From contig NZ_JAINZS010000005.1 in NCBI RefSeq assembly GCF_020166495.1, positions 496,001 to 560,000 on the forward strand: a DNA stretch of 64,000 bases, in the 5' to 3' direction. Positions within the stretch are counted from its first letter, which is position 1. Each line of letters opens with the position of its first letter. Shown one piece after another: positions 46,350 to 54,955 of the stretch. Position numbers and translations under genes: made by a program. Source of the stretch: Robertkochia aurantiaca. GTDB taxonomy: Bacteria > Bacteroidota > Bacteroidia > Flavobacteriales > Flavobacteriaceae. The notes below the pieces were generated by a model that was given only the letters and a program-made list of their open reading frames with translations, had not been told where the DNA came from and ran no database searches.

Positions 46350-48053
46350 ATGAAAAGGCCTATGCGATATTTACTATGTTGTTTTGTTTTACTGATTTTT
46401 GGCGGGGTTGCACGCGCGCAACTCGCCTATCCCACTGATTACTTCTCACCACCTCTTGAGGTACCCATCGTACTGGCGGGAACCTTTGGAGAACTGCGCT
46501 CAAATCATTTTCACTCAGGTATTGATATCAAAACACAACAAAGGGAAGGATTAAAAGTCGTAGCTATCGGTGAGGGCTATATATCCCGCATCAAAGTACA
46601 GCATTACGGGTTTGGAAAAGCCTTATACATTCAACACCCCAATGGCTACACTTCGGTATATGCCCACCTCAAGAAATTTTCACCGGAAATAGAAGCCCTG
46701 ATTAAGAAAGATCAGTATGACAAGAAGTCTTACGAAACCGATATCTATCTCAACCCTTCAGATCTCCGTGTTCAGGAAGGTGAGGTAATCGCTTATAGCG
46801 GAAACACGGGAAGCAGTGCCGGTCCGCATCTGCATTTTGAGATCAGAGACCGGGAACAAAAACCCATCAATCCATTATTCTTCGGCTACGAGGTTGAAGA
46901 CACCGAATCACCCAGAGTTCGTGGAGTACACGCCTACACCCTTGATGACAGCAGCCAGGTACAGGGTCGGAACGGCTCGATGGAATTGCGACTGGGCAGC
47001 AGAAAAAACGACACCCTTTATGCGGAAAAGATCTATGCATCAGGCACCATAGGGTTCGGGATCGACACCTACGACCGACAGGACCTGGCCTATAATAAGA
47101 ATGGCGCCTACAGCATCTCCCTGGCGGTAAACGGAAAACCGAGGTTCTCATATAATTTTACCACTTTTTCATTTGCAGAGACCTCTTATATAAATACCCT
47201 TATCGACTACCGCAAATACGCCTTTCGTAACGAGCGAATTCAGAAATGTTTCCTGGAACCCTGGAATAAACTGAGTATCTACAAAGAAAATATCAACGAC
47301 GGAAAGATCGATATAGAGAATGGCCTGACCTATATGGTAAGCCTCCGAGTGGCCGATTTTCATGACAATGTCTCGACCATTATTATCCCGGTGGAAGGGC
47401 GAAACGCCGACATCGCGCATAAGGAAGAACAGGTCAGAACTCCCTATTTCGTGAAGGCAGACCGGGACAACATTTTTGATATCGGTGATGCACGGGTCTA
47501 TTTTCCTTCAAACAGTCTCTACTTCGACACATTTTTAGATCTGAAACAGAACGGAGATCAGTACACCATTCATGACAGCAGTGTTCCGATTAAAAACTCC
47601 TATACCCTGAGCATTACCGCAAATGATATTCCCGGTGATGATCCTGACAAATACTTTATCGCCGGCGTCGATAATCACGGCAGGCTTTCATACAACCGCA
47701 CCTACCGAAAAGAGAAGATATATACGACCAGAACAAAAGCACAGGGCACTTTCACACTTGCCAAAGACACCGTGTCCCCGTCGGTAAGACCCATGAATTT
47801 CAGGGATGAGCAGTATCTTTCTAATTTCAGGTACCTGAAATTGCGCATTGAAGATGATCTGAGCGGAATCAACACCTACAATGCATGGATCAATGGTGAA
47901 TGGGTATTGATGGAATACGAATATAAAGATCAGTCGATCACTTTCAACTTCGATGATCTCAAGACCGAAGAAAAGAAATGCGAACTGAAAGTTGAAGTGA
48001 CCGATAATGTCGGGAATAGTACTATCTTTAATTCGACATTCTACTTAAAATAA
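46350..48053 (+). CDS. M23 family metallopeptidase
   Basis: A 567-residue exported protein from ATG 46350 (signal peptide ~1-24 ending ARAQ). The M23/LytM domain (about 38-165) has the zinc ligands in HFHSGIDI (H-x3-D) and AGPHLHFEIRD (HxH), so it is catalytically competent to cut peptidoglycan cross-bridges or to activate amidases. The rest (~170-567) is beta-rich with SGINTYNAWINGEWV near the end and shows no named domain. It is followed after 7 bases by a TonB receptor gene. Confidence 0.9.
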   Translation: MKRPMRYLLCCFVLLIFGGVARAQLAYPTDYFSPPLEVPIVLAGTFGELRSNHFHSGIDIKTQQREGLKVVAIGEGYISRIKVQHYGFGKALYIQHPNGYTSVYAHLKKFSPEIEALIKKDQYDKKSYETDIYLNPSDLRVQEGEVIAYSGNTGSSAGPHLHFEIRDREQKPINPLFFGYEVEDTESPRVRGVHAYTLDDSSQVQGRNGSMELRLGSRKNDTLYAEKIYASGTIGFGIDTYDRQDLAYNKNGAYSISLAVNGKPRFSYNFTTFSFAETSYINTLIDYRKYAFRNERIQKCFLEPWNKLSIYKENINDGKIDIENGLTYMVSLRVADFHDNVSTIIIPVEGRNADIAHKEEQVRTPYFVKADRDNIFDIGDARVYFPSNSLYFDTFLDLKQNGDQYTIHDSSVPIKNSYTLSITANDIPGDDPDKYFIAGVDNHGRLSYNRTYRKEKIYTTRTKAQGTFTLAKDTVSPSVRPMNFRDEQYLSNFRYLKLRIEDDLSGINTYNAWINGEWVLMEYEYKDQSITFNFDDLKTEEKKCELKVEVTDNVGNSTIFNSTFYLK

Positions 48054-48059
48054 CACTGT

Positions 48060-50525
48060 TTGAGGTCTCTTTTATTGCTTTCAGGAATCCTTATTCTGCT
48101 GGTATTTCAAAAAGCCAGTTCCCAGTCGGCCACCCTGAAAGGCGTGATTCTTGACAAGAACAACGACCCCATAGAAGATGTCGCGATCAGCACAGGAAAT
48201 TCAGGCACCCGATCTGATCAGAACGGATTTTACCTGCTACGGCTGCCCGCAGCAAAAAAATCTACCGTCACTTTTTCCCATATTTCCTTTCGAACGGTAA
48301 CTCTGACCCTGCAACCATCGGTCAATGAAACCGTCGAGTTCAACCCTGTTCTTTCTGAAGAAATCGAACAGATCGGCGAGATCGTACTTACCTCCGACCG
48401 CCAACTGAATGTCAGGGGAATAACGGCCCTCTCTCCCGAGACCATCAGAAAGATTCCGGGAGCCAACGCGGGGGTTGAAAATCTGCTTAAAACACTTCCG
48501 GGCGTCAATTCTAATAATGAACTAAGCACCCAATATGCGGTGCGTGGCGGGAATTATGATGAGAACCTGGTCTATGTGAATGACATAGAGGTCTATCGCC
48601 CGTTCCTTGTTCGTACCGGGCAACAGGAAGGGCTCAGCTTCATCAATACCGACCTGATAAGCAATGTCAGGTTTTCTGCCGGTGGATTTCAGGCTCGATA
48701 TGGTGACAAATTATCATCTGTACTCGATGTCACTTATTCCGAACCGGTAAGTTTTAGTGCGGGAGTACAGGCTTCCTTCCTCGGGGCATCAGCCTTTATG
48801 GAAACTGCAAACAAAAGCCGCCGTTTATTAACGGTGAGCGGTATCAGGTACAGAGATAACAGCCTGCTGGTGAACAGCAGACAGACAGAGGCCAATTTCA
48901 GACCAAGGTTTATCGACGCTCAAAGCTTTGTAACGTACAAACTCACTTCAAAGTTTCACCTGAACCTGCTGGGGCACTACTCCCTGAACGATTATAATTT
49001 TCAGCCGCTGAGTCGTCAGACAAACTTCGGCACCCTTCAGGACCCTATAGCTCTGCAGGTCTTTTACAGAGGTGAGGAAGAAGACCGCTATGAGACTGCC
49101 ACCGGTGCATTAAAAGGCACCTGGTTCGTGAATGACGACCTCAACCTTAAATTCATCAGTTCTGTTTACCACGCCACCGAACAGGAATTCTTTGATATCC
49201 TGGCGCAGTACAGGCTTGGAGAAGTAAATACCGACATAGGGAATGAGAACTTCGGCAATGTTTCTTTCTCAGAAGGCATAGGCGCACAACTGAATCACGC
49301 AAGAAACCTCCTTGATGCCATGATCATCAACCTGGAACATCTCGGCAATTTAAAAGATGGCGAGCAGGTCTGGTCCTGGGGAGTAAAATTCACGCACGAA
49401 GATATCAGAGACCGGCTTGAAGAGTATGAGGTGATCGACTCTGCCGGATTTTCCATCAGACCTCCGGAACCGGCCTTTGTGAATGATCAGCCATACAGCC
49501 CTTATACCGCCCCCATCGAACCTTTTCAGAATATTCAGACCCGGAACAAGGTTACCACCAATCGACTATCTGCTTTTGCTCAGTGGAGCCGCAGCTACAG
49601 CTGGAACGAGAATCAGTTATGGACCAATGCAGGCGTTCGAAGCCAATGGTGGAACGTTTCAACCGATGCGAATGGTTCTGAGCGACATTTCATTTTTAGT
49701 CCGCGGGCACAGGTAGCTCTCAAACCAAACTGGGAGCGGGATATGCTCTTTCGTCTTGCCGGCGGCCTGTACCAGCAGCCTCCTCTGTACCGGGAATTAC
49801 GCGACTCATCAGGTATTGCGCGGCCGGGGGTAAAGGCTCAGAAATCCTGGCACCTCATAGCCGGTCATGAGTATGGTTTCAAGCTCTGGGACAGACCTTT
49901 TAAGCTCATTTCTGAAATGTTTTACAAAGGCCTGGATGATTTGAATCCATACACGCTTGAAAATGTACGTATAAGATACCGCGCCAGAAACAACGCTGAA
50001 GGATATGCTTACGGCTTTGAAAGCAGGCTGTATGGAGAGCTCATTCCGACTACCTCCTCCTGGGTAAGTTTCGGTTACCTGAAAACCGAAGAGAATATCG
50101 ATGACCGGGGCTATATCTCCCGCCCCACTGATCAGCGCCTGAAATTTGCTGTACTGTTACAGGATTATGTTCCCAGTATTCCCAGTCTGAAACTCTACCT
50201 TAACGGAGTATACAATACCGGTTTACCCGGTGGCTCTCCCAGCTATGCCGACCCCTACGATTTCCAGTTCCGTTTGCCGGACTACAAGCGGGTGGACCTG
50301 GGCATTTCTTACGTGTTTACAGACAATATGCAACCGCGACCTCCGGGACACTGGCTGCATAAATTCGACGAATTATCGGTCGGGTTCGATATTTTCAATA
50401 TTTTTGACATCCGAAACGCCATTACCAACACCTGGGTCAGGGATGTATACACCAAAAGACAATACGCCATCCCTAATTATATGACCGAAAGAGTCTTTAA
50501 TTTAAAAATGAGCGCAAGATTTTAA
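48060..50525 (+). CDS. TonB-dependent outer-membrane receptor
   Basis: An 821-residue receptor starting at TTG 48060 (no ATG gives a signal peptide). Signal peptide to ~21, a carboxypeptidase-regulatory-like beta domain (about 24-105; LKGVILDKNNDPIEDVAI), a plug (about 118-225; NVRGITALSPETIRKIPGANAG and AVRGGNYDENLVYV) and a 22-strand barrel ending in F. No SusD-type partner gene is present, so it is not a typical polysaccharide system; a siderophore or cobalamin ligand is possible. Its stop overlaps the next start by one base (TAATG). Confidence 0.92.
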   Translation: MRSLLLLSGILILLVFQKASSQSATLKGVILDKNNDPIEDVAISTGNSGTRSDQNGFYLLRLPAAKKSTVTFSHISFRTVTLTLQPSVNETVEFNPVLSEEIEQIGEIVLTSDRQLNVRGITALSPETIRKIPGANAGVENLLKTLPGVNSNNELSTQYAVRGGNYDENLVYVNDIEVYRPFLVRTGQQEGLSFINTDLISNVRFSAGGFQARYGDKLSSVLDVTYSEPVSFSAGVQASFLGASAFMETANKSRRLLTVSGIRYRDNSLLVNSRQTEANFRPRFIDAQSFVTYKLTSKFHLNLLGHYSLNDYNFQPLSRQTNFGTLQDPIALQVFYRGEEEDRYETATGALKGTWFVNDDLNLKFISSVYHATEQEFFDILAQYRLGEVNTDIGNENFGNVSFSEGIGAQLNHARNLLDAMIINLEHLGNLKDGEQVWSWGVKFTHEDIRDRLEEYEVIDSAGFSIRPPEPAFVNDQPYSPYTAPIEPFQNIQTRNKVTTNRLSAFAQWSRSYSWNENQLWTNAGVRSQWWNVSTDANGSERHFIFSPRAQVALKPNWERDMLFRLAGGLYQQPPLYRELRDSSGIARPGVKAQKSWHLIAGHEYGFKLWDRPFKLISEMFYKGLDDLNPYTLENVRIRYRARNNAEGYAYGFESRLYGELIPTTSSWVSFGYLKTEENIDDRGYISRPTDQRLKFAVLLQDYVPSIPSLKLYLNGVYNTGLPGGSPSYADPYDFQFRLPDYKRVDLGISYVFTDNMQPRPPGHWLHKFDELSVGFDIFNIFDIRNAITNTWVRDVYTKRQYAIPNYMTERVFNLKMSARF

Positions 50526-51175
50526 TGAAACGAACACTTCTTATCACCCTTATTTTAGGGGTATGGTCAACATGGTCTGTTTTTTCCCAAAGAACCGTTT
50601 ATCAAAGTGAATCATTTGAAAGCCTCAGTGCAGATCACAAGCGAATCGCCATTTTGCCCTTTGAGGCACGGCTGGAACTTGAAAATTCAGAGGCTCTGAG
50701 CGACAACGATCTCGATGCCCTGGAAAACCGTGAAGGATATGAGGTTCAGAATGCCCTGGAGAATTATTTTCTGAAAAGGGATAAAAGAAGAGATTACCGA
50801 ATCGAATTTCAGAATGTCGATCAGACCAATGCCCTTTTGGAACAAAACGGTATCGATCTGAAAAACCTGGGAATCTACACGGCTCAGGAGTTGAGTGAAT
50901 TTCTGGGAGTAGACGCTATTATATCAGGTGATCTTACCCTGAATGCCCTGATTTCTCAGGGAGTATCTACCGATTTCGACTTTATCTCCTTTCTTACCGG
51001 CAAATCAGACTATGGCCGTATTGCCATAAAGCTCAGCGACGGAGCTACCGGAAAACTGCTTTGGAAATTTGAGAAAACCATTAACCGAAAGGCAGGCAAG
51101 AACACCCAGTCTATTATCGAAGCCATGATGCGAAAATCCACCCGTAAATTCCCGTATCACAAAGGAAACGAATAA
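50525..51175 (+). CDS. Exported protein with LpoB/CsgG-like core
   Basis: A 216-residue protein with a signal peptide (about 1-20). The middle and end match the periplasmic beta/alpha core of LpoB/CsgG-like proteins: KRIAILPFEAR, SEFLGVDAIISGDL and GRIAIKLSDGATGKLLWKF. No lipobox is seen. It is coupled to the TonB receptor gene and may help its assembly or lie in the same pathway. The family function (curli export, penicillin-binding protein activation) should not be carried over without evidence. Confidence 0.72.
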   Translation: MKRTLLITLILGVWSTWSVFSQRTVYQSESFESLSADHKRIAILPFEARLELENSEALSDNDLDALENREGYEVQNALENYFLKRDKRRDYRIEFQNVDQTNALLEQNGIDLKNLGIYTAQELSEFLGVDAIISGDLTLNALISQGVSTDFDFISFLTGKSDYGRIAIKLSDGATGKLLWKFEKTINRKAGKNTQSIIEAMMRKSTRKFPYHKGNE

Positions 51176-51183
51176 GAAGGCGT

Positions 51184-52338
51184 TCAGGCGTTATCGTTCA
51201 CGTAATCAGACAGCACCCCGATCACATAATCGATCTCTTCTTTAGTGTTGTATTTTGAAAAGGAAAAACGCAGTGACGGCTTATTAAGGTCTTCATCAGA
51301 CAGAATGGCATTCAGCACGTGAGAGCCCTGAGAACTTCCGCTCTGGCAGGCGCTTCCACGGGAACAGGCGATACCTTTAAGGTCAAGCTGAAACAATAAA
51401 AGATCAGCCTTATCTGAAGAAACAGGCAGGCAGGCATTGACCAGGTTATAGGTGCTGCGCTCCATATCTCCGCAATACCCGTTAAACCGTGTGCCGGGAA
51501 TCCGGCTACCGAGCTGCTCGATAAAATAGCGCTTTAATTCTTTTATGTAGTCTCTCTCTTCATCCAGGTTCTCATACGCCAAAACCAGCGCCTTTTCCAT
51601 TCCCAGAATATTATGCAGGGCCTCTGTACCGGCTCTGAACCCTCTCTCCTGTTCACCGCCGAAAATAAGGGGTTTCAGCTGATGCTCCTTCCTGATGAAA
51701 GCAAAGCCCACACCCTTGGGCCCGTGAAACTTATGGGCTGCAGCCGCCAGAAAATCGACAGGTGTATCTTTAAGATTCCATTCCCAATGCCCTACCGACT
51801 GTACAGCATCGGTATGAAAGAGCGCCTTGTTTTCGTGACATATGGCCCCGATACGAGACACATCGATCATGTTTCCAATCTCATTGTTGATATGCATCAA
51901 AGAAACAAGCGTCTTTTTACCAGAACGCAGAAGCAGACCTTCGAGGTCTTCAGGCAAAGGGTTTCCGCATTCATCAAGTGCCACATAGGCGATCTCTGTA
52001 CCGTATTCCCTCTCTAACTGTTCTACGGTATGAAGTACGGCATGGTGTTCAGTCACGGCAGTGATGATACGCTCTACCCCCATGTCCCTCACTGCGGCGC
52101 GTAAAACCATATTATCGGCTTCTGTACCTCCTGAAGTGAATATGATCTCTGCAGGGGAAGCATGCAGCAGTTTGGCAATCGCCTTCCGGGCACTTTCGAT
52201 ACGCGACTTGGCCTCACGTCCGAAAGCATGAGTCGAACTGGGGTTACCGAAATTAGTTTCCAAAACTTCGCTCATAACCTGTACCACTTCAGGTCTTAAC
52301 CTGGTGGTAGCCGCACTGTCTAAATAAATTTTCTGCAT
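51184..52338 (-). CDS. Cysteine desulfurase (NifS/IscS family)
   Basis: A 384-residue PLP enzyme that takes sulphur from cysteine for Fe-S clusters or tRNA thiolation. The PLP lysine is in AHKFHGPKG (Lys203), and the sulphur-carrier Cys is in SACQSGSSQ (Cys331), where the flexible loop belongs to the NifS/IscS class I type. N-terminal IYLDSAATTRLRPEV and GNPSSTHAFG are standard. It stands alone, convergent to the LpoB-like gene with an 8-base gap, so the exact scaffold partner is not indicated. Confidence 0.93.
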   Translation of the reverse strand: MQKIYLDSAATTRLRPEVVQVMSEVLETNFGNPSSTHAFGREAKSRIESARKAIAKLLHASPAEIIFTSGGTEADNMVLRAAVRDMGVERIITAVTEHHAVLHTVEQLEREYGTEIAYVALDECGNPLPEDLEGLLLRSGKKTLVSLMHINNEIGNMIDVSRIGAICHENKALFHTDAVQSVGHWEWNLKDTPVDFLAAAAHKFHGPKGVGFAFIRKEHQLKPLIFGGEQERGFRAGTEALHNILGMEKALVLAYENLDEERDYIKELKRYFIEQLGSRIPGTRFNGYCGDMERSTYNLVNACLPVSSDKADLLLFQLDLKGIACSRGSACQSGSSQGSHVLNAILSDEDLNKPSLRFSFSKYNTKEEIDYVIGVLSDYVNDNA

Positions 52339-52399
52339 GCGTCAAATTTACTCGAAATAAAAATAACCGCAATAAATTTCCTGTTAAGGCACTAAATCT

Positions 52400-52407
52400 T
52401 ACTTTTG
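52400..52407 (+). promoter_or_regulatory. -7 promoter element
   Basis: TACTTTTG matches TAnnTTTG and lies 22 bases before the ATG of the TSP3-type lipoprotein gene. Confidence 0.4.
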
Positions 52408-52429
52408 CTGGGATTGAAGTGATCCTATT

Positions 52430-53338
52430 ATGAAGAAATTCTGCTCCTTCCTGCTATTGTTTGCTTTACTTGGCTGTGACGATGGCGATTTCTCAGTCGA
52501 AAGTCTGAATTTCGATGATGTGCCGGTACAAAACCCTTGCGGAAACCTCTTGATATTCAAGATCGGCGGAGGGGGAACCGAAGCCCTGATGATCGAACTC
52601 GATGGTCAGAGTCAGGATATATTCAGCAGCATTCCCGCCGATGGAAGCGCCAGATCATTTCCCGTCAACAACAATTCAAACAGGATCATATACCGCATAT
52701 TTAACGACAATGTTTCTGCATTGTATTTCTGCAGGGATATACCTCCCACTACTCCTGTGGTAAATGAAGAATGGTTCGCCACCGGGGGAACGGTTCAGAT
52801 CAGCACAAGTTTGGAAGAAGATGATAACGACAACCTTCCTGCTGAACTCGAAGGCATCGTGAGAGCGGCAGACGGCAGCATTGATGCCGCCGCTTCTCAA
52901 AATTCCGACGGAGATGCGCTGCCTGACTACATTGATTTCGATGACGACGGTGATAATGTACTCACCTCAGAGGAGATCGAAATCGTAGACGGCGAAATCG
53001 TCTATACCGATACCGACGGAGATGGCATACCCAACTACCTGGATCCTGATGACGACGGAGACGGGATCCCTACGATACAGGAAGACCTCAACGGCGATAA
53101 TAATCCTGCCAACGATATTCAGCAGGGAAATACAGAGCCCAATTACCTGATCCCTTCACTCACAACGGCTAACACCAATGTATCTCGACGAAGTCACAGG
53201 TATACTGAAATATACCTGAGTACGATCACTATCATCAATGGTTTTCAGTTGGAAAACGGAGAGAACGAGATCAAATACGACATCCCTTCCTTTGACTTCG
53301 GAACAGTTACCCGTGAAGTAACCCAAAGTGGTATCTAA
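52430..53338 (+). CDS. Lipoprotein with thrombospondin type 3-like calcium repeats
   Basis: A 302-residue lipoprotein (lipobox LLGC near residue 16). The middle (about 120-225) contains Asp-rich repeats such as DGDALPDYIDFDDDGD and DTDGDGIPNYLDPDDDGD, which fit thrombospondin type 3-like calcium-binding loops found in Bacteroidota surface proteins. No catalytic motif. It is probably on the outer membrane; ends 6 bases before the convergent Smr gene. Confidence 0.8.
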   Translation: MKKFCSFLLLFALLGCDDGDFSVESLNFDDVPVQNPCGNLLIFKIGGGGTEALMIELDGQSQDIFSSIPADGSARSFPVNNNSNRIIYRIFNDNVSALYFCRDIPPTTPVVNEEWFATGGTVQISTSLEEDDNDNLPAELEGIVRAADGSIDAAASQNSDGDALPDYIDFDDDGDNVLTSEEIEIVDGEIVYTDTDGDGIPNYLDPDDDGDGIPTIQEDLNGDNNPANDIQQGNTEPNYLIPSLTTANTNVSRRSHRYTEIYLSTITIINGFQLENGENEIKYDIPSFDFGTVTREVTQSGI

Positions 53339-53344
53339 TCATGA

Positions 53345-53884
53345 TCATTTAGGATTCTGGTGCACATACACCTCGGTAGCTCCCATCCCGTATTTTCTGT
53401 AATCGGCATCGTAATAACTCACATTGTCATACCTGCCGAAAAGATATTCCAGCTCCTGTCGTAACACCCCTTCTCCTACCCCATGAATAAAAACAACCCT
53501 TCTGATGTTGGAGGCAATGGCGAACTCAAGCTTGCGCTTTGCCGTGTCGATCTGCAGGTTCAGCATATCGATCTTTTCCATACCTCTGGTTGACTCGGTA
53601 AGCTTATCGATATGCAGGTCTACCTCCATCGGGGGAGCACTGCGATCCTGTTTTACAGATCTTTTGGGCTTGGGCCTGTGCTTATTTTTTTCCTTAAAAG
53701 CTCTGAATGCCTCGATGTTGGTTACCTCCAGGGAACCCTCTTCAGCTATCACCTCATCAGGAGAAACCCTGATCAGAAACCCCTCTTCAGTTTCTATCTC
53801 CAATTGACCGTCAGCTATTCTGACAACCTTTCCTGAAATAGCCTCATCGATCAAAGACACATATGTTCCCGGTTTGAAGCCCAT
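53345..53884 (-). CDS. Smr domain protein (MutS2 C-terminal-like)
   Basis: A 179-residue protein with an N-terminal small beta domain (about 1-55, SH3-like: PGTYVSLIDEAISGKVVRI), a basic linker (KNKHRPKPKRSVKQDRS) and a C-terminal Smr domain (about 85-178). Smr marks are EVDLHI and FIHGVGEGVLRQELEYLF. Free-standing Smr proteins are nucleases or ribosome-collision factors in other bacteria. The coupled small membrane gene just upstream suggests one transcript. Confidence 0.87.
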   Translation of the reverse strand: MGFKPGTYVSLIDEAISGKVVRIADGQLEIETEEGFLIRVSPDEVIAEEGSLEVTNIEAFRAFKEKNKHRPKPKRSVKQDRSAPPMEVDLHIDKLTESTRGMEKIDMLNLQIDTAKRKLEFAIASNIRRVVFIHGVGEGVLRQELEYLFGRYDNVSYYDADYRKYGMGATEVYVHQNPK

Positions 53885-53889
53885 AAGTA

Positions 53890-54081
53890 TCAGTTTTCAG
53901 AAACATCATCGGCATCATCCCGTGGATTATCTTTCACCCACATTCTGGTCGATTGGAAAAGTCCGTACATAAGAAGAATGAAGCCCAGAATTTTAAGATA
54001 CATATGATATGACTCCTGGTCATCAAACAGGAAAACGAGTATCGCGCCAAGAACGATACACAGAAATGAAAAGACCTTCAT
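53890..54081 (-). CDS. Small membrane protein upstream of the Smr gene
   Basis: A 63-residue protein from the ATG at 54081 (MKVFSFLCIVLGAILVF); a longer start six codons before is less likely. Two hydrophobic helices, then a charged tail MWVKDNPRDDADDVSEN. No family recognised. Five bases separate it from the Smr gene on the same strand. Confidence 0.65.
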   Translation of the reverse strand: MKVFSFLCIVLGAILVFLFDDQESYHMYLKILGFILLMYGLFQSTRMWVKDNPRDDADDVSEN

Positions 54082-54239
54082 GAATGAAATTTTTAACAAT
54101 TATACCTGTGGCGCTTTTGCTACCACCGGTGTTTTCAGTTGCAAAAATAATGTTTTGAGTAGTATCTTCATTAATAAGATTTTAGTTAAGTTTACTGTAA
54201 AACCAACCGGTTCCCATGTTTTACACTGCTGATATCACC

Positions 54240-54518
54240 ATGGAAGACTTCATGCTACCCTGTCTGAATAAGAAATTCTTCGGGGTGGAATGCATGGGGT
54301 GTGGGCTTCAAAGATCGGCTGCTCTGTTGATCAGGGGTGAATTTACAGCGGCTTTCCATATGTATCCCGCTATTTACACCCTTATATTGCTTTTCGCTTT
54401 TCTGGTGATCAATCACTTTTACCGCTTACGCTCAGGAAACCGTATCCTGGTAATCTTACTGGTTGTCAACGGCATTGTAATTATTGGAAACTACATTTTA
54501 AAACTAATCAACTTTTAA
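54240..54518 (+). CDS. DUF2752 membrane protein
   Basis: A 92-residue protein from ATG 54240, chosen because MEDFMLPCLNKKFFG is the family's N-terminus. DUF2752 is marked by KKFFGVECMGCGLQRSAALLIRGEF, with the Cys-x-x-Cys turn, and AFHMYPAIYTLILL, then a final helix. Function unknown. The CCC-motif gene follows two bases after the stop, an arrangement common in Bacteroidota. Confidence 0.85.
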   Translation: MEDFMLPCLNKKFFGVECMGCGLQRSAALLIRGEFTAAFHMYPAIYTLILLFAFLVINHFYRLRSGNRILVILLVVNGIVIIGNYILKLINF

Positions 54519-54520
54519 TC

Positions 54521-54868
54521 ATGGAAGAACTTCAGCAAAGAAAATTACCTAATGTTACCACCTCCCTGGTTCTGGGAATCATTTCCTTCCTGGCGTGTTG
54601 CTGCACCAGTGGAATAGGGGGTGTTCTTTTCTCAGGAATTGCACTCTACCTGGCCAACAAAGACCTGAAAACCTACAATGAGAACCCGGAACAATACTCA
54701 AACTACAACCAGTTAAAAACAGCGAGAATCGTAGCTATCGTCGGACTTGCACTGGCTGTTCTCTCCATTCTTATCGTGGTTTTCCAGATTATTTCGTACG
54801 GAGGCTGGGATGCCTATATGGAAGAACAGATGCGAATGATGGAAGAACTCGGCATAGAGATCGAATAA
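54521..54868 (+). CDS. CCC motif membrane protein
   Basis: A 115-residue protein with two hydrophobic segments: the first contains LACCCTSGIGG (~24-34), the second IVAIVGLALAVLSILIVV. The triple-Cys run and the helix after it are the marks of the Bacteroidota CCC-motif family; the C-terminal tail is Met/Glu-rich. Function unknown. It is coupled to the DUF2752 gene and closes the transcript before a strong terminator. Confidence 0.85.
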   Translation: MEELQQRKLPNVTTSLVLGIISFLACCCTSGIGGVLFSGIALYLANKDLKTYNENPEQYSNYNQLKTARIVAIVGLALAVLSILIVVFQIISYGGWDAYMEEQMRMMEELGIEIE

Positions 54869-54903
54869 TCTTCACAGTTTAAGCTTCGTATTTAAACATA
54901 AAT

Positions 54904-54934
54904 AAAAAGCCATCTTCATGGAAGATGGCTTTTT
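54904..54934. terminator. Strong bidirectional terminator
   Basis: A perfect 14-bp stem AAAAAGCCATCTTC/GAAGATGGCTTTTT with loop ATG. It separates the convergent CCC-motif gene and rocD. Confidence 0.92.
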
Positions 54935-54955
54935 CATTTTGAGATCTTGAATTAC

